From positions 1 through 64,000 of the forward strand of contig JAEEHC010000039.1 of the NCBI GenBank assembly GCA_016280635.1: a stretch of 64,000 nucleotides of DNA, written 5' to 3'. The stretch comes from Erysipelotrichaceae bacterium. Its GTDB lineage: Bacteria > Bacillota_I > Bacilli_A > Erysipelotrichales > Erysipelotrichaceae. Every line of letters begins with the position of its first letter. Position 1 is the first letter of the stretch. This document shows positions 32,767-41,713 of the stretch, piece by piece. Both the position numbers and the translations under genes were made by a program. The notes beneath the pieces were generated by a model. That model saw nothing but the letters and a program-made list of their open reading frames with translations. It was not told the DNA's origin and ran no database searches.

Positions 32767-33906
32767 ATGTCAGAAATTCAGAAAACGTCATTGAAGAAGA
32801 TCAACATGCAGAAGATCTTTACCCTTCTCTATGAAGAAGGGAGTCTTTCCCAGACTGACATCCGGGAAATGAGCGGCCTGAGCGGCCCGACGGTTTCCGC
32901 CTGTCTGCAGTATTTCAAGAAAAATGAAGTCTTCATTGACGGTGAAGTTCTGGCTTCTTCCGGCGGCCGCAAGCCCCGGCAGATCGCCTTCAACTATGAC
33001 CTGCGCTATGGCGTAGGCGTGGAAATCGGCATGAATCATGCTGATGTCCGCATTCTTAACATGAAGGGTAATCTGCTCAGCCGCAGCCGTTTCCGCCTGC
33101 ACTTCAGCCACAATGATGAATACTGGAACCGGCTCTCCCAGCTGGTAGAAGAAGAGATAAGCATCCACGTCGATCGCCGGCGGGTTCTCGGCGTCGGCAT
33201 CGCCTTCCCCGGCGAAGTTTCCCTGGATGGTCAGAGCATCAAGCGGGCGACGATCTTCGGCCTGCGTGACATTCCGGTCTCCGACATTCAGAAGCACTTT
33301 GACCTGCCCATCAGGGTCGAATACGGCCCTAATGCCGCCGGATTCGGCATGGCTTACCGCCATCCCGGCATCAATGGATGCGTCTATCTGGTGATCACCA
33401 ACAACGGCGTTGCCGGCTCCCTGATCCACGAGCGCCAGATCTTAAGGGGAAAAAGCGGCGAGGCGGCGGCCTTCGGCCATCTGATGCTCGATGAACCGGG
33501 CAAGCCGTGCTTTTACGGCAGCGACAGTACCTGGTCCAATTTCTGCGCCGTTTCCCAGCTGACTCAGCAGGAAGATCCGGATCTGCCGACTTTCTTCCAG
33601 GCCCTGGACAGCGGCGATGAAAGCGCCAGAAAAGCCTGGCATGACTATGTCAAGTACATGGCCAGGGGTCTGGCAGTCGTAAAGATCTGCTTTGATACCG
33701 ACATCATCATAGCCGGTCACATCGCGCCTTATCTTCAGGAGCACTATGACGAACTCAGGGAAGAGGTCAGCCGTTTCCCGGCCTTCCGCGATGAACAGGT
33801 CAATCTGATCATTGACACGACATCTTCCAGCCCGATGGCGGAAGGTGCGGCAATGCTGCTGATCGCTGATTATGTAGATAATTATATTGAGAATGTTTAT
33901 GAATGA
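32767..33906 (+). CDS. ROK-family transcriptional regulator
   Basis: 379 aa. Residues 10-60 form a winged helix-turn-helix (SLSQTDIREMSGLSGPTVSA). The rest is a ROK sugar-sensing domain: YGVGVEIGMNHADVRIL, VLGVGIAFPGEVSLDG, VEYGPNAAGFGMA. The zinc motif usual in ROK proteins (CxCGxxGCxE) reads CFYGSDSTWSNFC, so structural zinc is probably lost, and the kinase ATP loop is degenerate as expected for a regulator. It likely represses its own gene and the upstream transport/GH3 genes in response to their sugar. AAGGAG precedes the ATG. Confidence 0.88.
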   Translation: MSEIQKTSLKKINMQKIFTLLYEEGSLSQTDIREMSGLSGPTVSACLQYFKKNEVFIDGEVLASSGGRKPRQIAFNYDLRYGVGVEIGMNHADVRILNMKGNLLSRSRFRLHFSHNDEYWNRLSQLVEEEISIHVDRRRVLGVGIAFPGEVSLDGQSIKRATIFGLRDIPVSDIQKHFDLPIRVEYGPNAAGFGMAYRHPGINGCVYLVITNNGVAGSLIHERQILRGKSGEAAAFGHLMLDEPGKPCFYGSDSTWSNFCAVSQLTQQEDPDLPTFFQALDSGDESARKAWHDYVKYMARGLAVVKICFDTDIIIAGHIAPYLQEHYDELREEVSRFPAFRDEQVNLIIDTTSSSPMAEGAAMLLIADYVDNYIENVYE

Positions 33907-33939
33907 CATCCGGTCATTGAAGTCCAGGAGGTAAAAATC

Positions 33940-34362
33940 ATGGCTCTGAACGATCTGTTTACCATCAAGTCAAAAAAGCAGTCCCAACAGGAAGCGGAAC
34001 AATACGAAAGAAAGATCTTTCCCTTTGGGCAGCAGCAGAAAGAACGGATCCGCAGCTTTCTAAAGGAAAATGTTCATCCGCAGAGAATCACGGACCGGGA
34101 AGTCTTCTTCCAGTATGTCGTCATGCGGCAGCTGCTGGCAGACAACAAGCTTGATGACGGTTACAGCCGCTGGTATCATGCCGGTCTTGGCAAGCTGCTC
34201 ACGCATCAGGACAAGGCCTTCATCAGAGCTTATGCCATTTTGGACAGCCAGCTGGAAGATGCCCAGCAGCAGATCGAGCGTCAGAAACTAGATGATCTCG
34301 CCAGGCAGCTGGAAGCTGAAGCTGCTCCGGAAAAGCCGCGGCGGCGCTTCCTGCGCTTTTGA
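33940..34362 (+). CDS. Hypothetical protein, mostly helical
   Basis: 140 aa. Not recognised. It is rich in Gln, Glu and Lys, with likely helices at SQQEAEQYERKIF, QQKERIRSFL and DAQQQIERQKLDDLARQLEA (coiled-coil-like), and it ends in a basic cluster PRRRFLRF. No signal peptide or membrane segment. AGGAGG lies ahead of the ATG. It follows the ROK gene by 33 bp and shares its terminator, but nothing shows a link to sugar metabolism. Confidence 0.7.
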   Translation: MALNDLFTIKSKKQSQQEAEQYERKIFPFGQQQKERIRSFLKENVHPQRITDREVFFQYVVMRQLLADNKLDDGYSRWYHAGLGKLLTHQDKAFIRAYAILDSQLEDAQQQIERQKLDDLARQLEAEAAPEKPRRRFLRF

Positions 34363-34386
34363 CAATCAGTGAATGAGAAAGACAAT

Positions 34387-34418
34387 GGGCCCGGATCTAT
34401 GAGATCCGAGCCCTTTTT
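34387..34418 (+). terminator. Intrinsic terminator
   Basis: GGGCcCGGATCT, ATG, AGATCCGaGCCC, then seven T's. Confidence 0.88.
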
Positions 34419-34443
34419 TTCTTATCTAAGCTCACTTAACGAC

Positions 34444-35166
34444 TTATCTGTTTTTCTGCCATTTCTCACCGGCATCCACAAATCTTCTGGTTATCAGGTG
34501 TGGCCGGGTAATGGCGGAACCAATGGTCACCATGTCTGCTCCGGCTTCCAGACAGCTGACATATTCATGCGCCTCCCAGACATGCCCTTCCGCATTTACC
34601 GGCAGAGAGGTGTTCTCCTTCAGATATCTGATCATCTCGTAATCAGGGCCGATCAGCGAGGCCTTACGGGGATCAAAGGCGGACAGCGTCGTGGACAGAA
34701 TGTCAACAAGACCATCCCGGGCCAGTTTGACTCCGGTCTCCGGGGTGATCAGATCAGCCATGATCGCTACTTCCGGATACTTGTTACGGATTGAACTGAG
34801 CAATTCGGTCAGCTGTTCATAGCTGCAGAAGTCCGTTTCCACGCTTTCCACCGCTACGATGTCAGCTCCGGCATCAATTACCTCCGCTGCTGATTCCAGG
34901 CTGGGAGTGATTATCAGCCTCTTGAAGAAGGCATCATGATCCTGATCATTGAGCATGTCCTTGTTGATACCGATGATCGGCAGGTCGGTAACCGCTCTGA
35001 CCGCGGCAACATCCCGGCCCCAACAGGCCCTGATGCCCCTGGCCCCGCCCATCTGGGCGCATTGGGCAAATCTGGCCATGTAATCCGGCCCGTAAAACGG
35101 CGTGTCATCATAAGCCTGACAGCTCACGATCAGGCCACCCATCAGTCTTTCTACTGCCTGTTTCAT
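34444..35166 (-). CDS. nanE: N-acetylmannosamine-6-phosphate 2-epimerase
   Basis: 240 aa, a TIM-barrel. GGLIVSCQAYDDTPFYGPDY opens it, GGARGIRACW is the substrate strand, PIIGINKD carries the catalytic lysine, and VNAEGHVW and ADMVTIGSAITRP are phosphate-binding. It converts ManNAc-6-P to GlcNAc-6-P in sialic acid and amino sugar use. GAGGAAT is the ribosome site. No nanA, nanK or nagA is in view; the converging GH3/ROK operon also points to amino sugars. Confidence 0.93.
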   Translation of the reverse strand: MKQAVERLMGGLIVSCQAYDDTPFYGPDYMARFAQCAQMGGARGIRACWGRDVAAVRAVTDLPIIGINKDMLNDQDHDAFFKRLIITPSLESAAEVIDAGADIVAVESVETDFCSYEQLTELLSSIRNKYPEVAIMADLITPETGVKLARDGLVDILSTTLSAFDPRKASLIGPDYEMIRYLKENTSLPVNAEGHVWEAHEYVSCLEAGADMVTIGSAITRPHLITRRFVDAGEKWQKNR

Positions 35167-35185
35167 ATTTATTCCTCTTTCTCTT

Positions 35186-35210
35186 TTAAAGGACAGGCGC
35201 CTGCCTGTCC
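35186..35210 (-). terminator. Hairpin between the bactofilin gene and nanE
   Basis: GGACAGGC, loop, GCCTGTCC (35191-35210); on minus it is followed by TTTAAAAG. Weak T-tract, probably a partial terminator. Confidence 0.5.
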
Positions 35211-35220
35211 GTTATGTTCC

Positions 35221-35670
35221 TCAGATATTTACAAAGCTGTAATCAAACAGCAGGTTGCCGTCAATGGTGCCGCCCTTGTCTGCCGTCAGCGATCCACAGA
35301 TGACATCGCCGATGACCCGGCCGCCATCCATCAGACGGACATTGCTGCGGGCACGGACCTTTCCTCTTACCGTTCCGCTGATTACTACGTTTTCTGCCTT
35401 GATTTCGCCCTCCATCTGGCCTCTGATCTCGCAGTCACAGCCGGCATCGACCGTTCCCTTCATACTGCCGGTCTCAGTTACCATCAAATCGCGGGCATTG
35501 ACCATTCCTTCCACATAGCCGCTGACTCTCAGATATCTGGCGCAGTCAACATCACCAAAAAGAGAGCCGATGACTTCCATGTCGCCATAGCAGTCAATTT
35601 GGCCTTTCAGGGTCATGTTGGCATAGATACTGGTCGTTGCCGGGTTGTCATAGTCAATGAAATCAATCAT
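35221..35670 (-). CDS. Bactofilin-like polymer-forming protein
   Basis: 149 aa. Repeating beta-helix pattern: GQIDCYGDMEVIGSLFGDVD, GYVEGMVNARDLMV, GQMEGEIKAENVVISGTVRG, GGRVIGDVICGSL, a right-handed beta-helix with turns of about 17 residues as in bactofilins. These assemble into cytoskeletal filaments that guide cell-wall synthesis. The termini are short and carry no membrane segment. It starts 1 bp after darA, in the same unit. Confidence 0.85.
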   Translation of the reverse strand: MIDFIDYDNPATTSIYANMTLKGQIDCYGDMEVIGSLFGDVDCARYLRVSGYVEGMVNARDLMVTETGSMKGTVDAGCDCEIRGQMEGEIKAENVVISGTVRGKVRARSNVRLMDGGRVIGDVICGSLTADKGGTIDGNLLFDYSFVNI

Positions 35671-35671
35671 C

Positions 35672-35995
35672 TTAAGCCTTAATGAACTGTTCTACATCCA
35701 GAACGAAAATGGTGGCACCGCCAACCTGTACTTCTACCGGGTAAGCAGCGTACTGATTGATATTGAAGGTTGCCGTAGCCGGAACGATTTCCGTGCGGCG
35801 GCTGCTCTCTTCCTTGATCAGCTCGATGACCTTCTCGACGTTCTTGTCTTCCGTACCAATCAGGAAAGTTGTATTGCCGGCTCTCAGAAAGCCGCCGGTC
35901 GTAGCCAGTCTGGTAACCATGAAGCCGTTTTCGGTAAGGTTGGTGTTGACAGCGGTGCTGTCATCATTAGAAACGATCGCGATTATTAATTTCAT
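35672..35995 (-). CDS. darA: Cyclic-di-AMP-binding PII-like protein (DarA/PstA)
   Basis: 107 aa. MKLIIAIVSNDDS, LTENGFMVTRLATTGGFLRAG and NTTFLIGTEDKNVEKVIELI are the DarA (DUF970) signatures, including the TGGFLRxGNTT nucleotide-binding part. It is a trimeric receptor for cyclic di-AMP. Placed between ychF and the bactofilin gene. Confidence 0.93.
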   Translation of the reverse strand: MKLIIAIVSNDDSTAVNTNLTENGFMVTRLATTGGFLRAGNTTFLIGTEDKNVEKVIELIKEESSRRTEIVPATATFNINQYAAYPVEVQVGGATIFVLDVEQFIKA

Positions 35996-36009
35996 CTTAT
36001 TTCCTTTCC

Positions 36010-37110
36010 TCAGACATTAAATCTGATAAACATGATGTCACCGTCCTTGACGATGTAGTCTTTTCCTTCAACTCTGAGCTTGCCGTTGTTTTTCAGGGCC
36101 GTTTCCGAGCCATATTCCATGAGGTCATCATAGCTGTAGACTTCCGCTCTGATGAACCCTTTCTTGAAATCGGTATGAATGATGCCGGCACAGTCTGGAG
36201 CCTTCATGCCCTTGGTAAAAGTCCAGGCCCGCACTTCGTCAGTTCCGACGGTAAAGAAGGTGCAGAGATTAAGCAGGCTGTAAGTCTTCATGATGATCTC
36301 ATCCAATCCGCTTCTTTCCAGACCCAGATCAGCCAGGAACAGACCACGCTCATCATCGTCCAGCTGGGCAATCTCTTCTTCCATCTGGGCAGTAATGGCG
36401 ACGGTTTCCGAGCCTTCCTTTTCACCATAAGCCTTGACATCCTGATAATACCTGCAGTTGTCAAGATCCGATATGGCGCTGTCACTGACATTGGCAACAT
36501 AGATGACCGGTTTGTCCGTCAATAATTGATAGCTCTTCAGCGTTTCCTTCTCTTCATCGCTGAAGGAAAGGCTACGGGCTGAATGGCCGGCTTCCAGAGC
36601 CGCCTTCAGCTTCTTAAGCAGTTCATATTCCGCCACGGCGTCCTTTTCCTTGGTCAGTGCCTTTCTCTCGATCTTGGCGATCCGGTTAGTTACGGTCTCC
36701 AGATCGGCCAGTGCCAGCTCAACATTGACGATCTCGATGTCGCGGATCGGATCAACGCTGTTTTCCACATGGACAATGTTATTGTCGTCAAAGCACCTGA
36801 CAACATGAACGATGGCATCACAGGCTCTGATGTTACCCAAAAACTGGTTGCCCAGGCCTTCGCCCTTGGACGCGCCCTTGACCAGGCCGGCGATGTCCGT
36901 AAACTCAAAGGTCGTCCAGATGGTCTTGCGGGGATTGAACATGGCTGACAGCTTTGTTACCCGCTCATCCGGGACCTCTACGGTCTTTACATTTGGCTTA
37001 ATCGTCGCAAACGGATAGTTTGCGGCTTCAACCTGCGATTTGGTGATCGCGTTGAACAATGTGGACTTGCCGACATTGGGCAGTCCGACGATTCCTGCCG
37101 TTAATGACAT
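36010..37110 (-). CDS. ychF: Ribosome-binding ATPase YchF
   Basis: 366 aa, full length. G1 GLPNVGKSTLFNAIT, NYPFATIKPN, FTDIAGLVKGASKGEGLGNQ, the ATP-specific NVSDS in place of NKxD, and the carboxyl TGS domain (VRAWTFTKGMKAPDCAGIIH, KDYIVKDGDIMFIRFNV). It is an Obg-family ATPase that binds ribosomes and is redox-sensitive. One base separates it from the DUF951 gene upstream. Confidence 0.97.
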   Translation of the reverse strand: MSLTAGIVGLPNVGKSTLFNAITKSQVEAANYPFATIKPNVKTVEVPDERVTKLSAMFNPRKTIWTTFEFTDIAGLVKGASKGEGLGNQFLGNIRACDAIVHVVRCFDDNNIVHVENSVDPIRDIEIVNVELALADLETVTNRIAKIERKALTKEKDAVAEYELLKKLKAALEAGHSARSLSFSDEEKETLKSYQLLTDKPVIYVANVSDSAISDLDNCRYYQDVKAYGEKEGSETVAITAQMEEEIAQLDDDERGLFLADLGLERSGLDEIIMKTYSLLNLCTFFTVGTDEVRAWTFTKGMKAPDCAGIIHTDFKKGFIRAEVYSYDDLMEYGSETALKNNGKLRVEGKDYIVKDGDIMFIRFNV

Positions 37111-37111
37111 T

Positions 37112-37312
37112 CTAACTTACCTCTGCTTCCTCAGCCGGGATGATCTTTCTTACCTTCTTTTCAAATTCCGCGCGGGGAAAAAGAACGCTTGAGCCGCATC
37201 CCAGGCACTTGATCCTTATGTCAGCACCCATTCTGATGATCCGCCACTGCTTGCTCTTGTGACAGGGGTGCTCTTTTTTCATTTCAACGATATCGTCCAG
37301 CTTATATTCCAT
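37112..37312 (-). CDS. DUF951 family protein
   Basis: 66 aa. LDDIVEMKKEHPCHKSKQW and IKCLGCGSSVLFPRAEFEKK are the DUF951 pattern: a small beta-barrel-like protein with CxxC. Conserved in Firmicutes, often near ychF and the replication origin; function unknown, nucleic-acid binding has been suggested from its basic charge. It overlaps dtd by 11 bp and precedes ychF by 1 bp. Confidence 0.9.
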   Translation of the reverse strand: MEYKLDDIVEMKKEHPCHKSKQWRIIRMGADIRIKCLGCGSSVLFPRAEFEKKVRKIIPAEEAEVS

Positions 37313-37775
37313 TTTTGTCCTGTTTCTTCAATATTATATCACTGTCCAGCATGATGGTTACCGGGCCGTCATTGACCAGCCCGACTTTCATGTCGGCTCC
37401 AAATACGCCTTCCTCGACATTCAGCCCGTATTCCCTCAGGCAGCGATTGAAGAAGTCATATAGTTCTGCCGATCTTCCCGGTTCCCCGGCCTGGGTAAAC
37501 GAAGGCCGGCGGCCCTTGCGCATGTCGGCATAGAGGGTGAACTGGGAGATCGAGAGGATCTCGCCCTGAATGTCCAGCAGGCTGCGGTTCATCTTATGGT
37601 TCTCGTCTTCACAGATGCGCAGATTGACCGTCTTCTCGCTCATTTCCCTGACGGTCTTTTCATCGTCATCATTGCTGAAGCCGGTCAGCAGCAGATAGCC
37701 GTAGCCGATCTGCCCTTTCAGCTCTCCTTCAATGGTTACCGATGCTTCCCTAACTCTCTGAATCAGTACTCTCAT
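37302..37775 (-). CDS. dtd: D-aminoacyl-tRNA deacylase
   Basis: 157 aa. MRVLIQRVREASV, the catalytic SQFTLYADMRKGRRPSF, and VNDGPVTIMLDS (the Gly-cisPro-like loop, here DGPVT). It removes D-amino acids mischarged on tRNA. First gene of a dtd-DUF951-ychF-darA-bactofilin run, in which all junctions are 14 bp or less. Confidence 0.95.
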   Translation of the reverse strand: MRVLIQRVREASVTIEGELKGQIGYGYLLLTGFSNDDDEKTVREMSEKTVNLRICEDENHKMNRSLLDIQGEILSISQFTLYADMRKGRRPSFTQAGEPGRSAELYDFFNRCLREYGLNVEEGVFGADMKVGLVNDGPVTIMLDSDIILKKQDKNGI

Positions 37776-37798
37776 GTTCGCCTCTCTTTCATTCTATC

Positions 37799-37825
37799 AA
37801 AAAAAACCTGATAAAACCATCAGCC
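37799..37825 (-). terminator. Terminator of the ABC-2 transporter genes
   Basis: On minus CTGAT, GGTTTT, ATCAG, g and eight T's. Confidence 0.7.
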
Positions 37826-37854
37826 TGAACTCCCTGACCATGATGCTTTTTTCA

Positions 37855-38979
37855 TCAGATTTTCAAGAGGTTTTCCCGATATTGCCGGCCGCTGAATTCT
37901 ATCATCAGCAACAATGTCACCAGGTTGATACCCAAAGCCAATAAACCCTGGCTCAGCGATGCCTTTCCCATCAACAAAAGACCGCTCATCAGATAGATCG
38001 AAACAACCGGCAGACCGGCCAGAAGCTGAATTTCCCTGGTGGCATTAACGATCCACTGGCTGCCATAGCTAAGAAGCAGATAATAACCCACTAACAGCAG
38101 CACATAGAAGATGCCCTGAAGACTGGCTGCCTGTTCGCTGGAGGAAAGCCGGCTGCACACCAATAACATCAATGTCTGAACGATCATCAATCCGCTGACC
38201 ATGATGGCCCCGATCAGTACCAGGGTCTGCCAGCTTACCGGTAAGCTGATTACATCAGCCTTCATGATCTCGTTTGTGTTCAGAAAATTCCTCAGTCCGC
38301 TCAGCCCGTCTTCAAGCCAGCGCAGGAAAAAGGCTGCCGCGGTGAAAACCGCCGCTGCCAGCAGCTGGATGATGACCATCAGATAACCTTGAATGATCTT
38401 GGAAAGCAGGTGCTGCTGAGCAGTCAGGGCGGTAAGCTGGCTTTCCAACAGGTGATTGGTCTTTTCGTAGACGACTTCCGAAGCAATGGTGCTGCTGTAG
38501 TTCATCAACAGAAAATACACCGCTGATGCCAGTATCCACAGCCGTTCTTCCGGCTTGCTGCTGACGCTGAGGGTTATCCTGATGCTGGCATAATCATCAA
38601 CAAACGGCTTCAAAGCCGGATACTGCCGGCTGTAGGTCTCCCTGACTGCCTGCTGAATGTCCTGGCGAATGCCGTCAAGAAGGGCGGCATCAGGGGGAGC
38701 ATTGCTGATGATGGTAAAACCATCGTCATAATGGATCAGGATGTCCGTTTCACCGATCGGTCCGTTATATATCTGGTAGTTTCTTTCCCGGGAAAGAAAG
38801 GCACTCTGGAATTGCTTTGTGCTGTCGTCAACATAGAAATGCGGCGGTGACTGATCATTTCCCAGGAAATAGTCGGCATGAAAGCCAAACAGGATGGCCA
38901 GCAGGAGAACGGCGTTGATCAGCAGATTCATCCGGTTAAATAGTCTTCTCTTTAGATTGAACAGGATCAGTGCCTTCAC
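37855..38979 (-). CDS. ABC-2 type transporter permease
   Basis: 374 aa. One membrane helix at the start (LLINAVLLLAILFG), an external domain of about 120 residues, then five or so helices (LAAAVFTAAAFFLRW, LVLIGAIMVSGLMIVQTLML, LLLVGYYLLLSYG and on). This is the layout of ABC-2/NatB-like permeases. The GTG at 38979 is chosen: GAGG is seven bases upstream and GTGA overlaps the ATPase stop codon. The substrate is unknown; sodium, lipids or peptides are possible. Confidence 0.82.
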   Translation of the reverse strand: MKALILFNLKRRLFNRMNLLINAVLLLAILFGFHADYFLGNDQSPPHFYVDDSTKQFQSAFLSRERNYQIYNGPIGETDILIHYDDGFTIISNAPPDAALLDGIRQDIQQAVRETYSRQYPALKPFVDDYASIRITLSVSSKPEERLWILASAVYFLLMNYSSTIASEVVYEKTNHLLESQLTALTAQQHLLSKIIQGYLMVIIQLLAAAVFTAAAFFLRWLEDGLSGLRNFLNTNEIMKADVISLPVSWQTLVLIGAIMVSGLMIVQTLMLLVCSRLSSSEQAASLQGIFYVLLLVGYYLLLSYGSQWIVNATREIQLLAGLPVVSIYLMSGLLLMGKASLSQGLLALGINLVTLLLMIEFSGRQYRENLLKI

Positions 38980-39815
38980 TGGCAGTCCTCGATCCGGCAA
39001 TGCCGGTAAGTCACATCTTCATCCATCTCAAAAGCCTCCTTCAGCAGTTTTCTGGCCTTTTTTCTTTCCGTAAGCACATAGCGGACATTACCGCCTTCCT
39101 CATACTGCTCTTCCGAAAGCAGCTGTTCGTCTTCCGGCTCAAAGCGGCTGGAAACGATGACCATCCGCCGCTGATCCTCATGAAGCTGCTTTCTGGTCAG
39201 ATCAGCGCTGATTCTGCCCTTATCAAGCAGCAGAAAATGATCGCAGATCTCCTTGACCGGCTGGTAGATGTGCGAGGAGACCAGCACCGTCCGGCCCTGA
39301 CGGCGCAGTTCTTCCATCACCCCGATGAACAGGCTGATGTTCTCTCTGTCCAGGGCTGTAAACGGCTCATCAAGGATCACCAGCGGCGCCTCCCTGATCA
39401 AACAACTGGCCAACGCGACTTTCTGCTGATTGCCCTTGGACAGCCGACCAATCACTTCCTGCCTGATTCCGGTCAGCTTCAGTTCCTCAAGCCAGCGGTC
39501 GACCGCCGGCTGATAATGACGGATGCCGATGAGCTGAGCGCTTAGTCTGAGCTGCTCATATACCGAGCAGTCCTGATACAGGCTGCGCTGCTCGCAGAGA
39601 TAACAGACATCGCGATTCTCCACCGGCCGGCCTTCAAAGCTGATGCTTCCCTCATCGGGGTCCAGAAAGCCGAGGATCAGCCGGAAGGTCGTGGTCTTGC
39701 CGGAGCCGTTGCCGCCGATCAGCGCGGTTATCTGACCAGGGTGCAGGGAAAAACTAAGACCGCTGAGAACCGGTCTATCCCCGAATCTCTTGCTGACATC
39801 ATTTACTTCCAACAT
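38976..39815 (-). CDS. ABC transporter ATP-binding protein (ABC-2 partner)
   Basis: 279 aa. Walker A GGNGSGKTTTF, Q-loop in YLCEQRSLYQD, signature LSKGNQQKVALASCL, Walker B LVILDEPFTALD, H-loop LVSSHIYQP. After residue 215 comes an extra 65-residue tail. The first gene of a two-gene efflux-type transporter. The start is uncertain: the ATG at 39815 begins the conserved domain but has a poor ribosome site; a TTG at 39836 has AGGA nine bases upstream and would add seven residues. Confidence 0.87.
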   Translation of the reverse strand: MLEVNDVSKRFGDRPVLSGLSFSLHPGQITALIGGNGSGKTTTFRLILGFLDPDEGSISFEGRPVENRDVCYLCEQRSLYQDCSVYEQLRLSAQLIGIRHYQPAVDRWLEELKLTGIRQEVIGRLSKGNQQKVALASCLIREAPLVILDEPFTALDRENISLFIGVMEELRRQGRTVLVSSHIYQPVKEICDHFLLLDKGRISADLTRKQLHEDQRRMVIVSSRFEPEDEQLLSEEQYEEGGNVRYVLTERKKARKLLKEAFEMDEDVTYRHCRIEDCQ

Positions 39816-39940
39816 ATTCCATTCTTTGCGCCGCAAATCCGGAAATCCTAATTTCCTTTTTGTTTGCCCTTATCATAAGTGTGGAAAACGACCGCGTAAT
39901 ACTATAGAATAATAAACGGACTGCGGAAGGCAGAATTAAC

Positions 39941-41710
39941 ATGAAGAAGAAGGAAAAGAATATCAATCAGTTAAGCAGATATCTGAAAAAATACAGCCTG
40001 ATGTACATTACAGGCATTTTGATCCTGCTTGCCATTGACTATCTTGACCTCTACATTCCTCAATATACCGGGGAGATCACCGATGGTCTGGCCTCGCACG
40101 GCCTCGATCAGGAAGGTGTCAACGCCATCCTGCTTAAGATGATCCTGTGCGCTCTGGCCATTTCCGCCGGTCGCTTCGGCTTCCGCTATTTCATCATCGG
40201 AACCTCCCGCAAAATCGAACGGGCCCTGCAGAACGACATTTTCCGCAAGCTGGAGACGCTTTCCCAGCGCTTCTTCAACGAAAACAAGACCGGCGACCTG
40301 ATGGCTTACTTCACCAACGACCTGGATGCTCTGCGGGAAGCGCTGGGCTGGTCCATCGTTTCCGCCGTTGATGCCTTTGTTCTGAGCATGATGACTCTGC
40401 ACCGGATGATGACCAAGGTGTCGGTCTCCATGACTCTCTACATCATGATTCCCATGGGCGGAATCGGCATTCTGAGTTATTTTGTCATTCAGGCCTTTGA
40501 GCGCCATTATACCGCCAAGCAGGAATCCTTCGGCAAGCTTACCGACGCTGTTCAGGAAAGCATTACCGCCGAAAGAGTCATCAAGGCCTTTACCCAGGAA
40601 GAAAAGCAACTGGATTACTTCCGTACAGTCAACCGCAGCAATTTCAACGTCAACATGAAACTGGCCAAATTAAGATCGCTGGCCTGGCCGTTGCTGGAAG
40701 TCTTCATCGGCATTTCCTACCTGATCGTCATCATGGTCGGCGGCTATTATACCATTACCAACCGCATCACTCTGGGCCGGTTCATCATGTTTGCCAGTTA
40801 TCTGGGTACGCTGGTCTGGCCGATGATCGCCTTCGGCGACTGTCTGACCTACATTACCCAGGGCGCTGCCGCCATGAAGAGAATCAACCGGGTCTTCAAT
40901 GAGAAGGCCGAGATCACCGACAGCCCTGAACCGGATGATGTCAGCACTCTGGAGGGAGAAGTCTGCTTTGATCATGTTCACTTCCGCTATGGCAAAGATC
41001 TGCCGGAAGTGTTGAGTGACATAAATGTAAAGATCGAAAAGGGTGAGACCTTTGCGATCATGGGCCGTACCGGCGCCGGAAAGACCACGATGGTCAATCT
41101 GATGACCCGGCTCTTTGATGTCAGTTCGGGATCCATCAGCTTTGACGGCCACGACATCCGCAAGATCCCCCTGGCTGTGTTAAGAGAGAACATCGCCTAT
41201 GTTCCTCAGGACAACTTCCTGTTCTCCGAAACGCTGAGAAAGAACCTTTCCTTCGGCAAGCTGGACGCTACCATGGAAGAGATCGTGGAAGCCTGCCGGA
41301 TGGCCGATGTTGATGATAACATCCAGGATTTCCCGGATAAATACGAAACCATGATCGGTGAACGCGGAGTTACCCTTTCCGGCGGCCAGAAACAGCGCGT
41401 TTCCATCGCCCGGGCTCTGCTGAAGAACAGCCCGATCCTGATCATGGACGACTCCCTGAGTGCCGTTGATACCGACACTGAAGACAACATTCTGAATAAT
41501 CTGCGTTCCCTGCGCCATGGCAAGACTACCATCATCATTGCCCACCGCGTCTCCACGGTACAGAACGCCGATCACATCCTTTTCCTTGATGAAGGAAAGG
41601 TTGCTGAACTGGGCAGCTACAGCGAGCTGATGGAGCTCAACGGACAGTTTGCCCGACTGCAGCGCAAGCAGCAGCTGGAAAGACAGCTGGCGGGTTCGCA
41701 GGAGGACTGA
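39941..41710 (+). CDS. bmrC: Heterodimeric ABC exporter, degenerate-site half (BmrC-like)
   Basis: 589 aa. Six membrane helices (residues 15-300) then the ATPase domain: GRTGAGKTT, LSGGQKQRVSIARAL, Walker B LIMDDSLSAVD, H-loop IAHRVST. The residue after the Walker B aspartate is Asp504, not the catalytic Glu, as in the degenerate half of heterodimeric exporters such as BmrC (YheI, similar length). With the next gene it should export drugs or lipophilic compounds. The pair is 3 bp apart. No BmrB-type leader peptide could be recognised in the 100 bp upstream. Confidence 0.9.
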   Translation: MKKKEKNINQLSRYLKKYSLMYITGILILLAIDYLDLYIPQYTGEITDGLASHGLDQEGVNAILLKMILCALAISAGRFGFRYFIIGTSRKIERALQNDIFRKLETLSQRFFNENKTGDLMAYFTNDLDALREALGWSIVSAVDAFVLSMMTLHRMMTKVSVSMTLYIMIPMGGIGILSYFVIQAFERHYTAKQESFGKLTDAVQESITAERVIKAFTQEEKQLDYFRTVNRSNFNVNMKLAKLRSLAWPLLEVFIGISYLIVIMVGGYYTITNRITLGRFIMFASYLGTLVWPMIAFGDCLTYITQGAAAMKRINRVFNEKAEITDSPEPDDVSTLEGEVCFDHVHFRYGKDLPEVLSDINVKIEKGETFAIMGRTGAGKTTMVNLMTRLFDVSSGSISFDGHDIRKIPLAVLRENIAYVPQDNFLFSETLRKNLSFGKLDATMEEIVEACRMADVDDNIQDFPDKYETMIGERGVTLSGGQKQRVSIARALLKNSPILIMDDSLSAVDTDTEDNILNNLRSLRHGKTTIIIAHRVSTVQNADHILFLDEGKVAELGSYSELMELNGQFARLQRKQQLERQLAGSQED

Positions 41711-41713
41711 TTT

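Noticed and set aside
39837-39940. BmrB-type leader peptide ahead of the exporter genes
   Set aside because: Only a weak GGAAAT/ATTTCC hairpin was found, with no small frame and ribosome site before it.
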